Origin: Hippasteria phrygiana
Taxonomy: Eukaryota > Echinodermata > Asteroidea > Valvatida > Goniasteridae
Direction of reading: 5' to 3'
DNA: 64,000 bases
Assembly (NCBI GenBank): GCA_037893225.1
Contig: JAZGUH010000074.1
Span: 434,001-498,000 of the forward strand
Positions 46,018-55,892 of the stretch are shown one piece after another (the first letter of the stretch is position 1; the number at the start of each line of letters is the position of its first letter). The notes under the pieces are model-generated. The model was given only the letters and a program-made list of their open reading frames with translations, did no database searches and was not told the origin of the DNA. A program made the position numbers and the translations under genes.

Positions 46018-46816
46018 GTTTCACACTATGCTCTTACCAGGGTAATTGCCGGGTTAACGAAAAATTTAACCCGGCAATTACCCGGGTAATGTGGAGCGTT
46101 CCCACTACAATTCTCCGGATTAGAAATTCTCCGGGTTAACTGCCCCAAAACCCCACTTAAACCGGGTAATTTCTAACCCTGCTCGCGAGGTGGGTTAACC
46201 CACCAATCTCGGTGTTAACGACGACCTTGACACGATTCTCCAGGTTACCATCAGTAGTGTGAATGCTCGCCGGGTTTTCTTCTACCCGGGTAGGTGGATG
46301 CGCTTTGTCATGTTTTATGGCACGTTTTTTCGGCCAGCTTTGCGAAGGTGACCTAATTTATTGATTTATAGTACGGCCGCCGTGGCTGGTACCTCGTATA
46401 CTTAATGAAAGGCACCAGTCTTCCGTGGATGATGCCTCGTCTTAATAAGTACATTTTACATACATTTAATGCAAGGCACCAGTCTAGACCACACAGTTGA
46501 AGGATTACGCGTGCATGCTGCCAACGCTGATCTGATTCTTTTTAATTTGCATTGCATGCTCTTGGTCTCACTTCGCTTCGCTCTTTTACGACGAACCAAT
46601 GGCTAGGGCACATTCTCCGGGTTGCCATTCGCATATATTTGTATATATACCCGGGTGTGCGCTGAAGCGGGTAAAGCAGAATTGCGGGGTTAATTTTGTA
46701 GTGTGAAACCGATTCTCCGGGTTAGTTTCTACCCGGGTAATGACAACTACCCGGGTAATGACAACTACCCGGGTAATGACAACTACCCGGGTAATAAATT
46801 ACCCGGGTAATAAATT
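46018..46816. repeat. CCGGGTAA foldback element, copy 2, left part
   Basis: Begins GTTTCACACTA; the matching end TAGTGTGAAAC is at 52891-52901, beyond the inserted DIRS element. The body aligns with 21979-22764. The right part has three tandem 18-bp units TACCCGGGTAATGACAAC (46730-46783), then two copies of TACCCGGGTAATAAAT. Confidence 0.75.
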
Positions 46817-46856
46817 CCCCCCCCACAGTAGTGTGGGACGAGTCTACTAGCGAATA

Positions 46857-46981
46857 CTTACCCGTAGAGCCACTACCAATGCATATTTCCCTAGAGGGCG
46901 CAATACACTCGCTAAGATTTCACACAATAGCCTTCCCACCATGCCCCGCAGCACACCCGCCATGTTAGCTTCCTCTTTTCT
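46857..46981 (-). repeat. DIRS right inverted terminal repeat core
   Basis: 125 bp, CTTACCCGTAGAG...TCCTCTTTTCT, inverted at 52732-52856 with a single mismatch. An outer extension to 46817 (C8, ACAGTAGTGTGGGAC) is specific to this end. Confidence 0.92.
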
Positions 46982-47035
46982 CGAGCGATAGCAGGCAAAT
47001 GCGCATCGAGCCCTTTGTGGGGAGGAGGGCGGGAT

Positions 47036-47131
47036 GCTCTACGGGTAAGTATTCGCTAGTAGACTCGTCCCACACTACTGTGGGGGGGGAGTCTACAGCG
47101 CTCATCTTACCCGTAGAGCCACTACCAATGC
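47036..47131. repeat. DIRS internal complementary region
   Basis: 47036-47089 is the exact reverse complement of the right outer end (46817-46870, 54 bp). 47090-47131 is the exact reverse complement of the left outer end (52831-52872, 42 bp). The two halves abut at GGGGGGGG/AGTCTACAGC, which therefore records the junction of the circular form. It lies between the recombinase stop and the right ITR. Confidence 0.93.
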
Positions 47132-47307
47132 AGAGTAGCACCGCTTTTGGAGGTGGGAGTGAGATGCCACTGTGTGAGTCTAGGACACTCCATATAGAGG
47201 GGTATCACTGTTGGGAGAAATTGGTTAATGCAACAGTATACAACCCTCAGTTACCAGCGGAAGTCACATAAACACGAGATGTGAGCTGACTGGTGGAGCG
47301 AACCCGT

Positions 47308-49210
47308 CTACTGGAGTTGCCGAGAGGTAGATTGCGAGGCCTGCGAGGCCGCATCGCTCGCTACCCGCAACGCCGCTCTTCCAGCACGTCCCTCAGTCTG
47401 GAGGACGTCTCGCAGGTAGCAGGCTGTGAAAGTGTTCGACGTCTTCCAGCATGCTGCCTGGGTGATATCGGCCAAGGGAACCCCTTTGAAGAAGGCCCAT
47501 GACGTCGCCACTGCTCTGACGTCGTGAGCATGCACTTCAGAGCAGGCAGATGATGTATCCGGCCAGGTCTGTGAAGCCGTCCGAATAGCAGTCACAATCC
47601 AGCGCGTGATGGTGCTCTGTGAGGCTGGACGATATGGAGGGGTGGAGGTGACGAACAGGCTCGTCGCCTTGCCCCGGATCAGTTGGGTCCTGTTGAGGTA
47701 CCACTTGAGTGTGCGAACAGGGCACCATGTCCTATCTTCCAGTACAGATGACTGCGAGCGCATGTCTGGTACGAAGATGTCTGGTGGAGCAAAGGACTCG
47801 GACTGGTTCTTCGTGAGAAAGGACGCATTTGGGACTAGACGCACCCCATTCGGTTCCCAGCGAATGTGGCCCGGATCAACAGATAGGGCATGTAGTTCGC
47901 TACGACGCCGTGACGTCGCCACCGCTAGCAAGAAAGCGAGCTTGACGGATAAGTCGAACAAGGTCGCCTGGCCCATTGGTTCGTAGGGGGCGCGTGATAG
48001 CGCCCCCAGAACGTTGGAGAGGTCCCAAGAAGGAAGGAGCTTACGAGTTGGTGGCCTCTCTAGAAACATTCCTCGAAGGATGTGACCCAGGGCATGGTTA
48101 CTGGTAATTGATGACCCGTCCGCGAAACCTTGATGGACGGCCGCAATAGCCGAACGGTAGTTCCGGATCGTGGCTACTGCGAGGCCCGAGTTGAACAGGT
48201 AAACAAAGAAGTCACCAATGTCGGTTATAGGTGAATTGACTGGATCAACCGAATGCCGTCCACACCATTTGTAGTAATGGCGTAGGCGGCTATTGTAGAC
48301 TCTCCTCGTGGAAGGTCTACGACTGCGTGCCGCGAATACGGCAGCGTCCTGCGAAAGGCCCGCTGCTCGGAAGGAGCGTTGGACAATGTCCAGCACGTCA
48401 GGTGAAGATCCCCGGGTGCTGGGTGAATGAACCTCGAGCGAGGCTGAGACAGAATGTCCGGTCGAGGTGGAAGAATTAATGGTCGGTGCACCAAGAGCCG
48501 GATCAACCGGGGGAACCAGGGTTGACGTGGCCAAAACGGGGCGACAAGGAGAATCCTGCATCGTTCCTGTTCTATCTTCGTCAGTACCCGAGGGATCAGG
48601 GATATCGGCGGAAAAGCGTACGCGAACATCCCTTCCCAGGGCATCGAGAGGGCGTCGACATGCCACGCCCTCGGATCTGGGTATCTGGTGCAATAGACCG
48701 GCAGCTGGTTGTTGACCGCTGACGCAAACAGGTCTACATGAGGGCGGTCGATGAGCGTGAAGATTTGCGTGACCACCCGGGGATGTAGCGTCCACTCTGT
48801 TGGACGGATTACTCCCCTGGAGAGGGCATCGGCTATCGAGTTGTCCGCTCCTGGGATGTGGAAGGCCGACAACGTGATGTTGGACCTTATGCACCAATGG
48901 AGTACTTCCCACGTCAGGAGGCAGAGCTGGGGTGACTGTGTGCCTCCCTCGTGGTTGAGGTATGCCACAACTGTGACATTGTCGCATTTGATTAGGACAG
49001 ACCGATCCCGGACGTACGGTTGAAAATGTCTGAGGGCATTGAACACCGCCAGCATCTCCAGAACATTGATATGTAGGGATCGCTGGTCCGGAGTCCACTC
49101 TCCCGCGGCCTGGCGCGGGTAAAGCAGAGCTCCCCAACCCAAGCCCGAGGCGTCCGTTGTTACGGTTACCGTCGATTGTGGCTGCGGAAAGGTCACTCCG
49201 CGCATGAGGT
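47308..49210 (-). CDS. DIRS tyrosine recombinase (YR), C-terminal part of an overlapping long frame
   Basis: Joins element ends to target DNA. The frame is open for 996 codons from a GTG at 50298 to the stop at 47308, but only about codons 634-975 (48399 down to 47373) look like a recombinase: a core-binding part STRRVYNSRLRHYYKWC, then catalytic Arg in RRSELHAL (R798), His and Arg in HAHDVRAVATSW (H925, R928) and the nucleophile in CYLRD (Y961). All key residues are present. The upstream two thirds overlap RT-RNase H in another frame and are proline/serine-rich without domain. The true start is unknown; my start coordinate is only a placeholder inside the overlap. Overlap of YR and RT frames is known in DIRS elements. 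Confidence 0.82.
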
Positions 49211-50294
49211 TTGACGGATCGGACCACCACCCCAGGTGTGGGCGTAGAAATACCGGAACCGGAACCATATGATGGATGAGGTGGTATTTCGGTCGGAAGT
49301 GAGCGAGGAGCTGGAGCTGGAGCGGGCGCATGTGGAGTCGGCAGTGAGGCACGAGATCCACCATGCTTGCCATGAGGCCGAGCAGTTTCAGCCATGCTGC
49401 TGCTGGGGCCAATGTTACTGCGAGGAATAGATCGACGCACTGCTGCAGATTCTGAACTCGCCTGTCCGTCGGGAAAACCATGCTCGTTCGGAGGTTTATG
49501 ACAGCCCCTAAGAACGTTGGGAGTTGTGTAGGAATTGGGTGTGATTTTCCTCTGTTTATCAGAAACCCAAGACGCGTGGCTAACTGTACGGTGGAGGCGA
49601 GCGCTCGGCTGGTTTCGTGCCGTGAACGGCCCACTATCAGCCAGTCGTCCAAATACATGAAGATTGAAATGCCGCTCGCGTGGAGGGCTGCTCCCACCGA
49701 CTTCACAATCCTCGTGAAAACCCGAGGGGATGTGGACAGTCCGAATGGGAGAGCCGTAAATTTGTAAGTCACGTTTCGGTAACGGAAGCGGAGGAACCGA
49801 TAGTGACTCGGAAGAATGGGGACATGAAGATACGCGTCCTGCAGGTCGAGTGTAGCCGCCCATGCTTGGGCCGGAATCGAACCGAGGACCACCCGGAGCG
49901 TGTCCATACGGAACCGTTTGGGGCGGATGAAGCTGTTTAAGGGCTTCAGGTTGAGAATAGGCCGCCAAGTTCCCGTGTCCATTTTTGGTGTGAGGAAAAA
50001 GGACGATAGGAAACCAGGCGACCTCCCCGACCGCGGAACCACGCGTATCGCTTTGTTCCGGAGGAGAGACTCGATTTCCGACTCTAGCGCCAGGCGTTTG
50101 GCGGGGTCGGATGGAGTTTCCGTGTGACGAATTACTGTGTCCGACGGGGGGGTGCTCGTGAATTCCAATGCTACCCGTGCTGGATTGTCTTGAGCACCCA
50201 CCGGTCGGAGACGACCTGGGACCAGGGCCCTGCGAAGGCTTGGAGGCGGCCACCCACGGGCCTGGCTGTGGGGGGCCACCAGGGTATGGGCGCG
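48225..50294 (-). CDS. DIRS reverse transcriptase-RNase H
   Basis: Copies element RNA. Numbered from a GTG at 50279, 684 codons: RT motifs GFLSSFFLTPK, LNLKPLN, LDLQDAYLHV, ALPFGLSTSPRVF and catalytic YLDD (Y209-D212), then RNase H with TTDASGLGWG (D376), NVLEMLA, KCDN and HIPGADNSIADALSR. It is followed by a region with DALSMPWEG, YAFPPISLI and LLVAPFWPRQPWFPRL that is conserved in DIRS proteins and has been compared with a Dam-type methyltransferase. No ATG start; the frame is the same as gag and separated from it only by the TGA at 50295-50297, so it is probably made as a readthrough Gag-Pol. The 3' end overlaps the recombinase frame by more than 170 bp. Confidence 0.9.
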   Translation of the reverse strand, partial: RAHTLVAPHSQARGWPPPSLRRALVPGRLRPVGAQDNPARVALEFTSTPPSDTVIRHTETPSDPAKRLALESEIESLLRNKAIRVVPRSGRSPGFLSSFFLTPKMDTGTWRPILNLKPLNSFIRPKRFRMDTLRVVLGSIPAQAWAATLDLQDAYLHVPILPSHYRFLRFRYRNVTYKFTALPFGLSTSPRVFTRIVKSVGAALHASGISIFMYLDDWLIVGRSRHETSRALASTVQLATRLGFLINRGKSHPIPTQLPTFLGAVINLRTSMVFPTDRRVQNLQQCVDLFLAVTLAPAAAWLKLLGLMASMVDLVPHCRLHMRPLQLQLLAHFRPKYHLIHHMVPVPVFLRPHLGWWSDPSNLMRGVTFPQPQSTVTVTTDASGLGWGALLYPRQAAGEWTPDQRSLHINVLEMLAVFNALRHFQPYVRDRSVLIKCDNVTVVAYLNHEGGTQSPQLCLLTWEVLHWCIRSNITLSAFHIPGADNSIADALSRGVIRPTEWTLHPRVVTQIFTLIDRPHVDLFASAVNNQLPVYCTRYPDPRAWHVDALSMPWEGMFAYAFPPISLIPRVLTKIEQERCRILLVAPFWPRQPWFPRLIRLLVHRPLILPPRPDILSQPRSRFIHPAPGDLHLTCWTLSNAPSEQRAFRRTLPYSRHAVVDLPRGESTIAAYAITTNGVDGIRLIQSIHL

Positions 50295-52583
50295 TCACTT
50301 ACGCCACCCTCCGGAAAACCGGGGGGCCGACGGCTTAAAGGTCTGGCCACGCGGTCGGAAGGATTGGCCTCGGCGGGGACCCGTATATGGAGGGCGTGCC
50401 GAAGATTGAGCCGTTGACGCGGCGGGAAAACGCCCGCGGGTTCTGCCCTGTGGAAGCCTGGAGCGTCCTGCTGGGGCCCGGGGGGTCGACTTGGCCTTAG
50501 GTTGAGGCTGTGCTGTCGATTTCTGGGCAGGCTTGCGAAGATTTATCTTATCGGTAGCCTCTATTCGCTTCGCTTCGGCCTCCATGGAGTCCTGGAACTG
50601 ATTGGCGAATAAATCCGGGCCAAATAATGGTAAAGCCTCTATCCGCTTCCTGGCCCCTTCCGAGGGGAGGTACAGGGAATCGAGGATATTGGCCCGACGG
50701 ACGGATGTTGCCATCACCGAAATACGAGCAAACTGCTCCAAAGTCAGGCGGAGGGTTTCGTCAAGGCAGCGGAAGGCTGCGGAGAGCATGTCCGCAGGAA
50801 CGGTAGCCCCGTCCTCACAGCCTCTGACCAGATACTCCGACAGCAGTAGGAGGAACGAGGTCGAGCGCATGCCGAATCTGGAGGCCCAGTCTGTCTTCCT
50901 CAAAGTGTCCTCGATCTTATTTCTAGTACGATCGGTAAAGAGGGCACGTGTCGAACCCGACCCACTACCATCAGCGGCCAGCTTGTCTCTGGCAGAGTCA
51001 GGGACTGTTGGTACTGTAAAATAGTCGTCAAAGTCCTTCGACGGGAAACGGAAATAACCGTTGGTACGTTTGTCGAAGGACTGCCACGTTTTGCGATCCG
51101 CTACGGCCTGGATATGTTTAATGCAAAACTGGTCCAGGGGTAGGATCGGAAAGGGTGTCGAGCGTCCCGCAGGGATATCCGATGCGGTACGCTGTTTGAA
51201 CGATTGCTGGGCCGAGGGTTTAGGTTCTTCAGCGGAAGTGTCCGGAAGACCCAAAACCCGGATCATGTCGCGTTGAACCAGACGCAACTGTGTCTCGATG
51301 GGGGAGAGATGATGTGTGTCAAGCATGTCACCCTCTGCATCAGACAACCCCTGGTCCGAACCCGTGGCCTCCGTAGCTGGTGTACGCTCGCGATGGAGGG
51401 GCACCGCCGGCACTGAATCCCCATCCGACTCCGAGAAAACTGCTGAAGGGTGGATGGAAATGGCCGGAGGTGAGGCCGGGGCACGACCCAAAGCCTGGGG
51501 GAGATGTTGTTGGTCACGACGAACCCAACCCTGGACGTCCCGAGTCGGCGGAGCGACAACGGGGGCGACACTGGGGGCGAGTTGACTGAAGTGCGGGGCC
51601 GGCTGACCCATCTGGGGGGCAAGCAGGCCCGCGCTCGGGGCGAGTTGGCCCGCAATGGGGGCGAACCGTCCCGTGTCCGGGGCGAGTCGGCCAGCGTGTG
51701 GGGCGAGTTGGCCCACTGGCGCGAACCCCGCAGTTGACAAGGTCGACAGGGACGCGGTGAACGCCTGGAAAGCCTGTAAGAGATCCGCATTGGAAACGGA
51801 CTCCGCATGTTTGCGGTGTTTCCGGGAGCGGTCCGAGGACGATGGTGTGTCCGAGGAACGGTGACGTTTCTTACGCGATTTCCCTTTCTTGACTGGGCGA
51901 CCCCGCAAAACCTCAGTATCCGAGGGCTCGGTGGAGGCCGGGATCGCTGGAATTCCGGAGCATCGGAGTAAGTCCGAGGCAGAGGAAAAACTCGCAACGG
52001 GGACCCATGGGTCCCCCACCGAACGGCCAGGGGCTAACAGCCCGGGCGGATCGGTGATTGCGCTGCCCGCCAGGGTGGCACCGCTACCCTGGGTCCCGTG
52101 GTCATATGCCAGTGACCCATGGGTAGAGGCGGGCAGATTGGTCACGCTGAGCGTGGCCGTAGCCTTGGCCACACTGCCCGGGATCGGGGGGTGGCCAGAG
52201 GCAAATGAAGGCAACTCGGCGGGGAGGGTGTCCCGCTTGCCTTTGAAGCTTTGGACCGTGGTGCGCGATTTTTGGCGACTCTTACCGGTCAGCTTCTGAG
52301 TCGGCTGGTTTTCCCCGTTATCCGCGGCCGGGGGAACGGGCTGAATATAGCCCGATCCCCGGCCTATGGGGAGGCCACTGCCCGTTTCCGGGCAGCGGAG
52401 TGAAGTCTGTGTACGGGGGAGGGTGGCCCCACCAGATTCACGGTCGGAGGCAAGGCCATGGGAGGAGGGTGTCTCCCTGGGCTCGCCCCCCGGAGGTGCG
52501 GGCAGTCCCGTGGAACCCACGTCCACGGGTACCGCCCCGCACCGAGCCGACTTACGCTTCACATTTTTCTCCCGTGAAGCCAT
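50295..52583 (-). CDS. DIRS Gag-like protein
   Basis: 762 codons from ATG at 52583, about 150 bp inside the left ITR core; stop TGA at 50295. Probably the RNA-binding structural protein. Visible features: basic N-terminus, basic KKGKSRKKRHRSS patch, seven heptad copies of LAPxxG type (about residues 284-337), a mid-C-terminal region (about 450-680) rich in helices and aromatic residues (FRFPSKDFDDYF, RTRNKIEDTLRK), and a basic RGR/PRGQ-rich tail. No CCHC zinc knuckle. Identification rests on position and composition. Plus-strand and other-frame open frames here are shadows of its high GC. Confidence 0.78.
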   Translation of the reverse strand: MASREKNVKRKSARCGAVPVDVGSTGLPAPPGGEPRETPSSHGLASDRESGGATLPRTQTSLRCPETGSGLPIGRGSGYIQPVPPAADNGENQPTQKLTGKSRQKSRTTVQSFKGKRDTLPAELPSFASGHPPIPGSVAKATATLSVTNLPASTHGSLAYDHGTQGSGATLAGSAITDPPGLLAPGRSVGDPWVPVASFSSASDLLRCSGIPAIPASTEPSDTEVLRGRPVKKGKSRKKRHRSSDTPSSSDRSRKHRKHAESVSNADLLQAFQAFTASLSTLSTAGFAPVGQLAPHAGRLAPDTGRFAPIAGQLAPSAGLLAPQMGQPAPHFSQLAPSVAPVVAPPTRDVQGWVRRDQQHLPQALGRAPASPPAISIHPSAVFSESDGDSVPAVPLHRERTPATEATGSDQGLSDAEGDMLDTHHLSPIETQLRLVQRDMIRVLGLPDTSAEEPKPSAQQSFKQRTASDIPAGRSTPFPILPLDQFCIKHIQAVADRKTWQSFDKRTNGYFRFPSKDFDDYFTVPTVPDSARDKLAADGSGSGSTRALFTDRTRNKIEDTLRKTDWASRFGMRSTSFLLLLSEYLVRGCEDGATVPADMLSAAFRCLDETLRLTLEQFARISVMATSVRRANILDSLYLPSEGARKRIEALPLFGPDLFANQFQDSMEAEAKRIEATDKINLRKPAQKSTAQPQPKAKSTPRAPAGRSRLPQGRTRGRFPAASTAQSSARPPYTGPRRGQSFRPRGQTFKPSAPRFSGGWRK

Positions 52584-52731
52584 GAATATCGAAATAACAA
52601 ACTAAACACAAGAATACAAACTCTACAATCTTTATTCAAGAATACTTAGCAAATGTACGGCAGACGTAGACGTAAACTGCGTGTATAACGCCACTGAAAA
52701 AATTTCACGTCCTACGCTGATCAGCGCTAAG

Positions 52732-52856
52732 AGAAAAGAGGAAGCTAACATGGCGGGTGTGCCGCGGGGCATGGTGGGAAGGCTATTGTGTGAAATCTTA
52801 GCGAGTGTATTGCGCCCTCTAGGGAAATATGCATTGGTAGTGGCTCTACGGGTAAG
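52732..52856 (-). repeat. DIRS left inverted terminal repeat core
   Basis: Inverted partner of 46857-46981. The outer extension to 52872 (GATGAGCGCTGTAGACT) is specific to this end. The leader between here and the gag ATG is about 150 bp. Confidence 0.92.
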
Positions 52857-52872
52857 ATGAGCGCTGTAGACT

Positions 52873-52901
52873 ACCCGGTTAAGTTCAGAGTAGTGTGAAA
52901 C
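52873..52901. repeat. CCGGGTAA foldback element, copy 2, right end
   Basis: ACCCGGTTAAGTTCAGAGTA then GTGTGAAAC; continues the host element interrupted by DIRS and carries its right inverted end. Confidence 0.75.
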
Positions 52902-54239
52902 CCACACAAGTACCCGTAACCCGCAATGATCTTGATACAACAAGCGCAAGAAAACAATGTTGATCAGGCAGTCCATAATATCGATCGCCGCACGTAGAAC
53001 ACCGGCGTATTTTGCGTGCAACTTTTTACTGCCGCGGCATACAGTTGCAGCTGACACTTGATCGGTGAGTATCGAATATTTGAATATTCGGTCAAACCCA
53101 ATTTCGAATAATCGAATACCAAATTATTCGAAAATGAACAGCCCTACCGGCCACAGTGGACCACACCCTTTTGTCTTAACTACCATGTTAGGAACTGATG
53201 AAGGAAACTGTCACCTTAAATAATGCACATTTATACTGAATTTGTTTAAAATATAAATGCGAAAATACCGTACACAGTAAATTATACTCATCTACAGTTT
53301 ATAAATGGTATTATTTTCCCCAAATAATTCCAGATAAAGTGGTACCTGCTAACACATGCTTACTAAGCAGATGATGCCACAGCATGTATACATATGTAGG
53401 AAACTCCACAAATTCTATGCTCCATTTCACAAAACCAGGGGAGGGGGGAAAGGAAGGGGGACCGGGAAAAGAAAAATTGGGGGGGGGGGATTTGTTTTCA
53501 CTTTTGTTTAATTAAAAAAAAGAGAATTCCCCATGACTTTTTCACGTACATGTGTACATGTATTAAGTTTATTGTGTATGTTGATACAAACATTTTGTTC
53601 AAGCTATTGAATGCACAACTACCCCCACCGTGCCCACTCCACTTTTCAAAGTATTTTACTGGGGTGAAAAATATATCCAAAAGCCAGATACTCCACTGCA
53701 GAAAAAAGCCTCAGTACACTTGCTTGCATGATAATAAAAAACAAATTAATATATTTAAAGACACATGGGTAATTGTACTTTTGAATTTTCACCTGCTTCC
53801 ATAGGTACATTGTACATGTACAGGGGTACGTCCTATATATTTTCATAAATATACGGGGACTATACAGCTTGTATGCAAGAACTGTAACTGAATCATGATC
53901 ACTCCGGAGCCTCTACACCATGCATTAATTACCATATTGAAGCACACGTACATGTACACCATGGCCTAGACCTTTGCCAATCAGTCCACTGTGCATATGT
54001 ACAGCATGCAAAATGGGGGCGAGCCAATACGTTCACTGTAATGTACGCGAGATTCAATCATTCCAATAAACAAGCAGCCTTGAATGTCCAATGAACCACA
54101 CAGAATAGAAAATATTTTATAATTTATACCCAAAAAAATATTATTTACACCATTTCGAAATTGAAATAATGCCACTAGACAAAATTCACAAAATTATTTT
54201 TTTTATAATCAAGAAGATATTTGGCACTAAATGAGAAGG
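52902..54239. other. Unannotated stretch
   Basis: GAATATTCG words at 53070-53135, then ACAGCCCTA. Poly-G runs near 53440-53490. No gene. Confidence 0.4.
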
Positions 54240-54349
54240 TAAATTAAATTAAATTAAATTAAATTAAATTAAATTAAATTAAATTAAATTAAATTAAATT
54301 AAATTAAATTAAATTAAATTAAATTAAATTAAATTAAATTAAATTAAAT
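54240..54349. repeat. AAATT pentanucleotide microsatellite
   Basis: About 22 uninterrupted copies of AAATT. Confidence 0.97.
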
Positions 54350-55465
54350 GTATGTACATTGAATTGAAAATGCATCTACAATTCCTCCCACTGGTTAGCC
54401 ACACATCACACTGGTATAACAGGATTTGACCAAACAGACCAGTTGTGGAAATGTTATTAATTTCTTTAACATGATCGCTAAACGAAAATAACATTCAGCA
54501 GTATCGTATGCAAATACCTAATGCCACAAAACCACAACCCACAAATTCAGTTTACTTTGAAACCTGATGTGGATGTTTAAAACCAAAATTACAGCATCAA
54601 AATTTGAAGCCACACACTCCTCCCATGAAAAACAACCCCCTCTCTCTCTTGGAAACTAGAAATTGTTAGTCTGTTGGACTACCCGAGATTTAATCCGCAC
54701 AGCACAAAAGCCATCACACCCACCTACTGTTATTGCACAGTACATGTATTGTGTAGATCTTGTTTCCAGAACGGATCTTTTATATTTCGTTCAATGATAC
54801 TAGACACCCTGACGTGTTGTCAGAAGATGTTATTAACACCCACATGTATCTAAGTCCACAACGGGAAACAAAAGTTATTCAAGACATCTGAACCACCATG
54901 TACATGTGTAGGTGTTCAACTTCACAATTTCAAAACAGCTGGGACAAGTATTTTACCTTTGACATGAATTAGGTAAAGTTCTTCTCGTATCGCTGTCTAA
55001 TTTTCATTATTGTGGTTACTCAAAGACAGAATTCAAGGAAATGTGATCTACAAGAGAGTTGATCAAAGTTCATTTGCATGCTTTTTAAGAGTCTTGTTTA
55101 AGTCCAAAATGGAAAGTAGTGGACAACAGCAAATAAAGTTAGAACACGGTTTCTTAACCGTTTGAATACGGACGTGGTTTGAAAAAGACCGTCAATTGTG
55201 CATTCCTGCACATATTCAATCCATTGATTGCCTATTGTGTGCTTGGCTGCACAAGCCCCTATTGGCATACCAGTACTCCATTAATAACAGCCAGACAGAA
55301 GGGGTTAAAGAAAGTCACAGCTTTAACAATCGCAATCCATACTGTCAGACTCAATCTAATTGGGTCAAGGAGTTAACTTAAATCTCAATTCTGAATTGCA
55401 TGTGAAAAAGAAAAGGTTGAAATCATATTTTGTACAGAAACCATTCTTCACAGAGCTAGGCCTGC
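54350..55465. other. Unannotated stretch
   Basis: Nothing supported. Confidence 0.4.
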
Positions 55466-55718
55466 AGACTAATCCGACGAACAAAATTAGAAGCCATCTT
55501 TGGGTACCCAATCAAGCGGTACCATACACGCACGCTCGTCATACGCACGCACTCTCGTCATACGCGCGCACTCAGTGCGCCTATGGCCAATAGGATTGCC
55601 AAATTAAACACGCACCTCAAATGTAAGCAGTAAGCACGAGTATGACGCGCGCGTGAGCGCAGTAATGCCCAATTGGGTACCCAAAGATGGCTTTTGATTT
55701 TGTTCATCGGATTAGTCT
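55466..55718. repeat. AGACTAATCCGA foldback element, 253 bp
   Basis: Arms of about 52 bp: AGACTAATCCGACGAACAAA...CATCTTTGGGTACCCAAT and its reverse complement. The centre is rich in ACGCACGC/GCGCGCG alternation. Non-coding MITE-like. Confidence 0.8.
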
Positions 55719-55892
55719 ATAGAGAGTCCTAATGTTTTTCCTTTCAATCCAGCACTATCCTACATGTAGGTTTCAAGCACCTCATCACAGAACCAACCCT
55801 GATCAGGATCAGTGCTGAAAATCATGTGAGACGTGTCAAAGTGAACGGTATTATTTTGCTCCAGTGTGCAAATCTTTTTGTCAAGTGCATAC

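Larger units (their letters stand above)
46817..52872 (-). mobile_element. DIRS-type YR retrotransposon, full length
   Basis: 6056-bp element read on the minus strand: left ITR, gag, RT-RNase H, tyrosine recombinase, internal complementary region (ICR), right ITR. The 125-bp ITR cores (52732-52856 and 46857-46981) are inverted and differ by one base. Outer extensions are unique to each end and both are complemented in the ICR at 47036-47131. This is the layout of DIRS elements, which integrate a circular intermediate with a tyrosine recombinase instead of an integrase. GC content jumps well above the AT-rich host DNA at both borders. All three reading frames are unbroken apart from the gag/RT stop, so the copy looks young. 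Confidence 0.92.

Noticed and set aside
51263..51997. 244-codon minus-strand frame inside DIRS gag
   Set aside because: Different frame of the GC-rich gag gene with Pro/Arg-rich, domain-free content.
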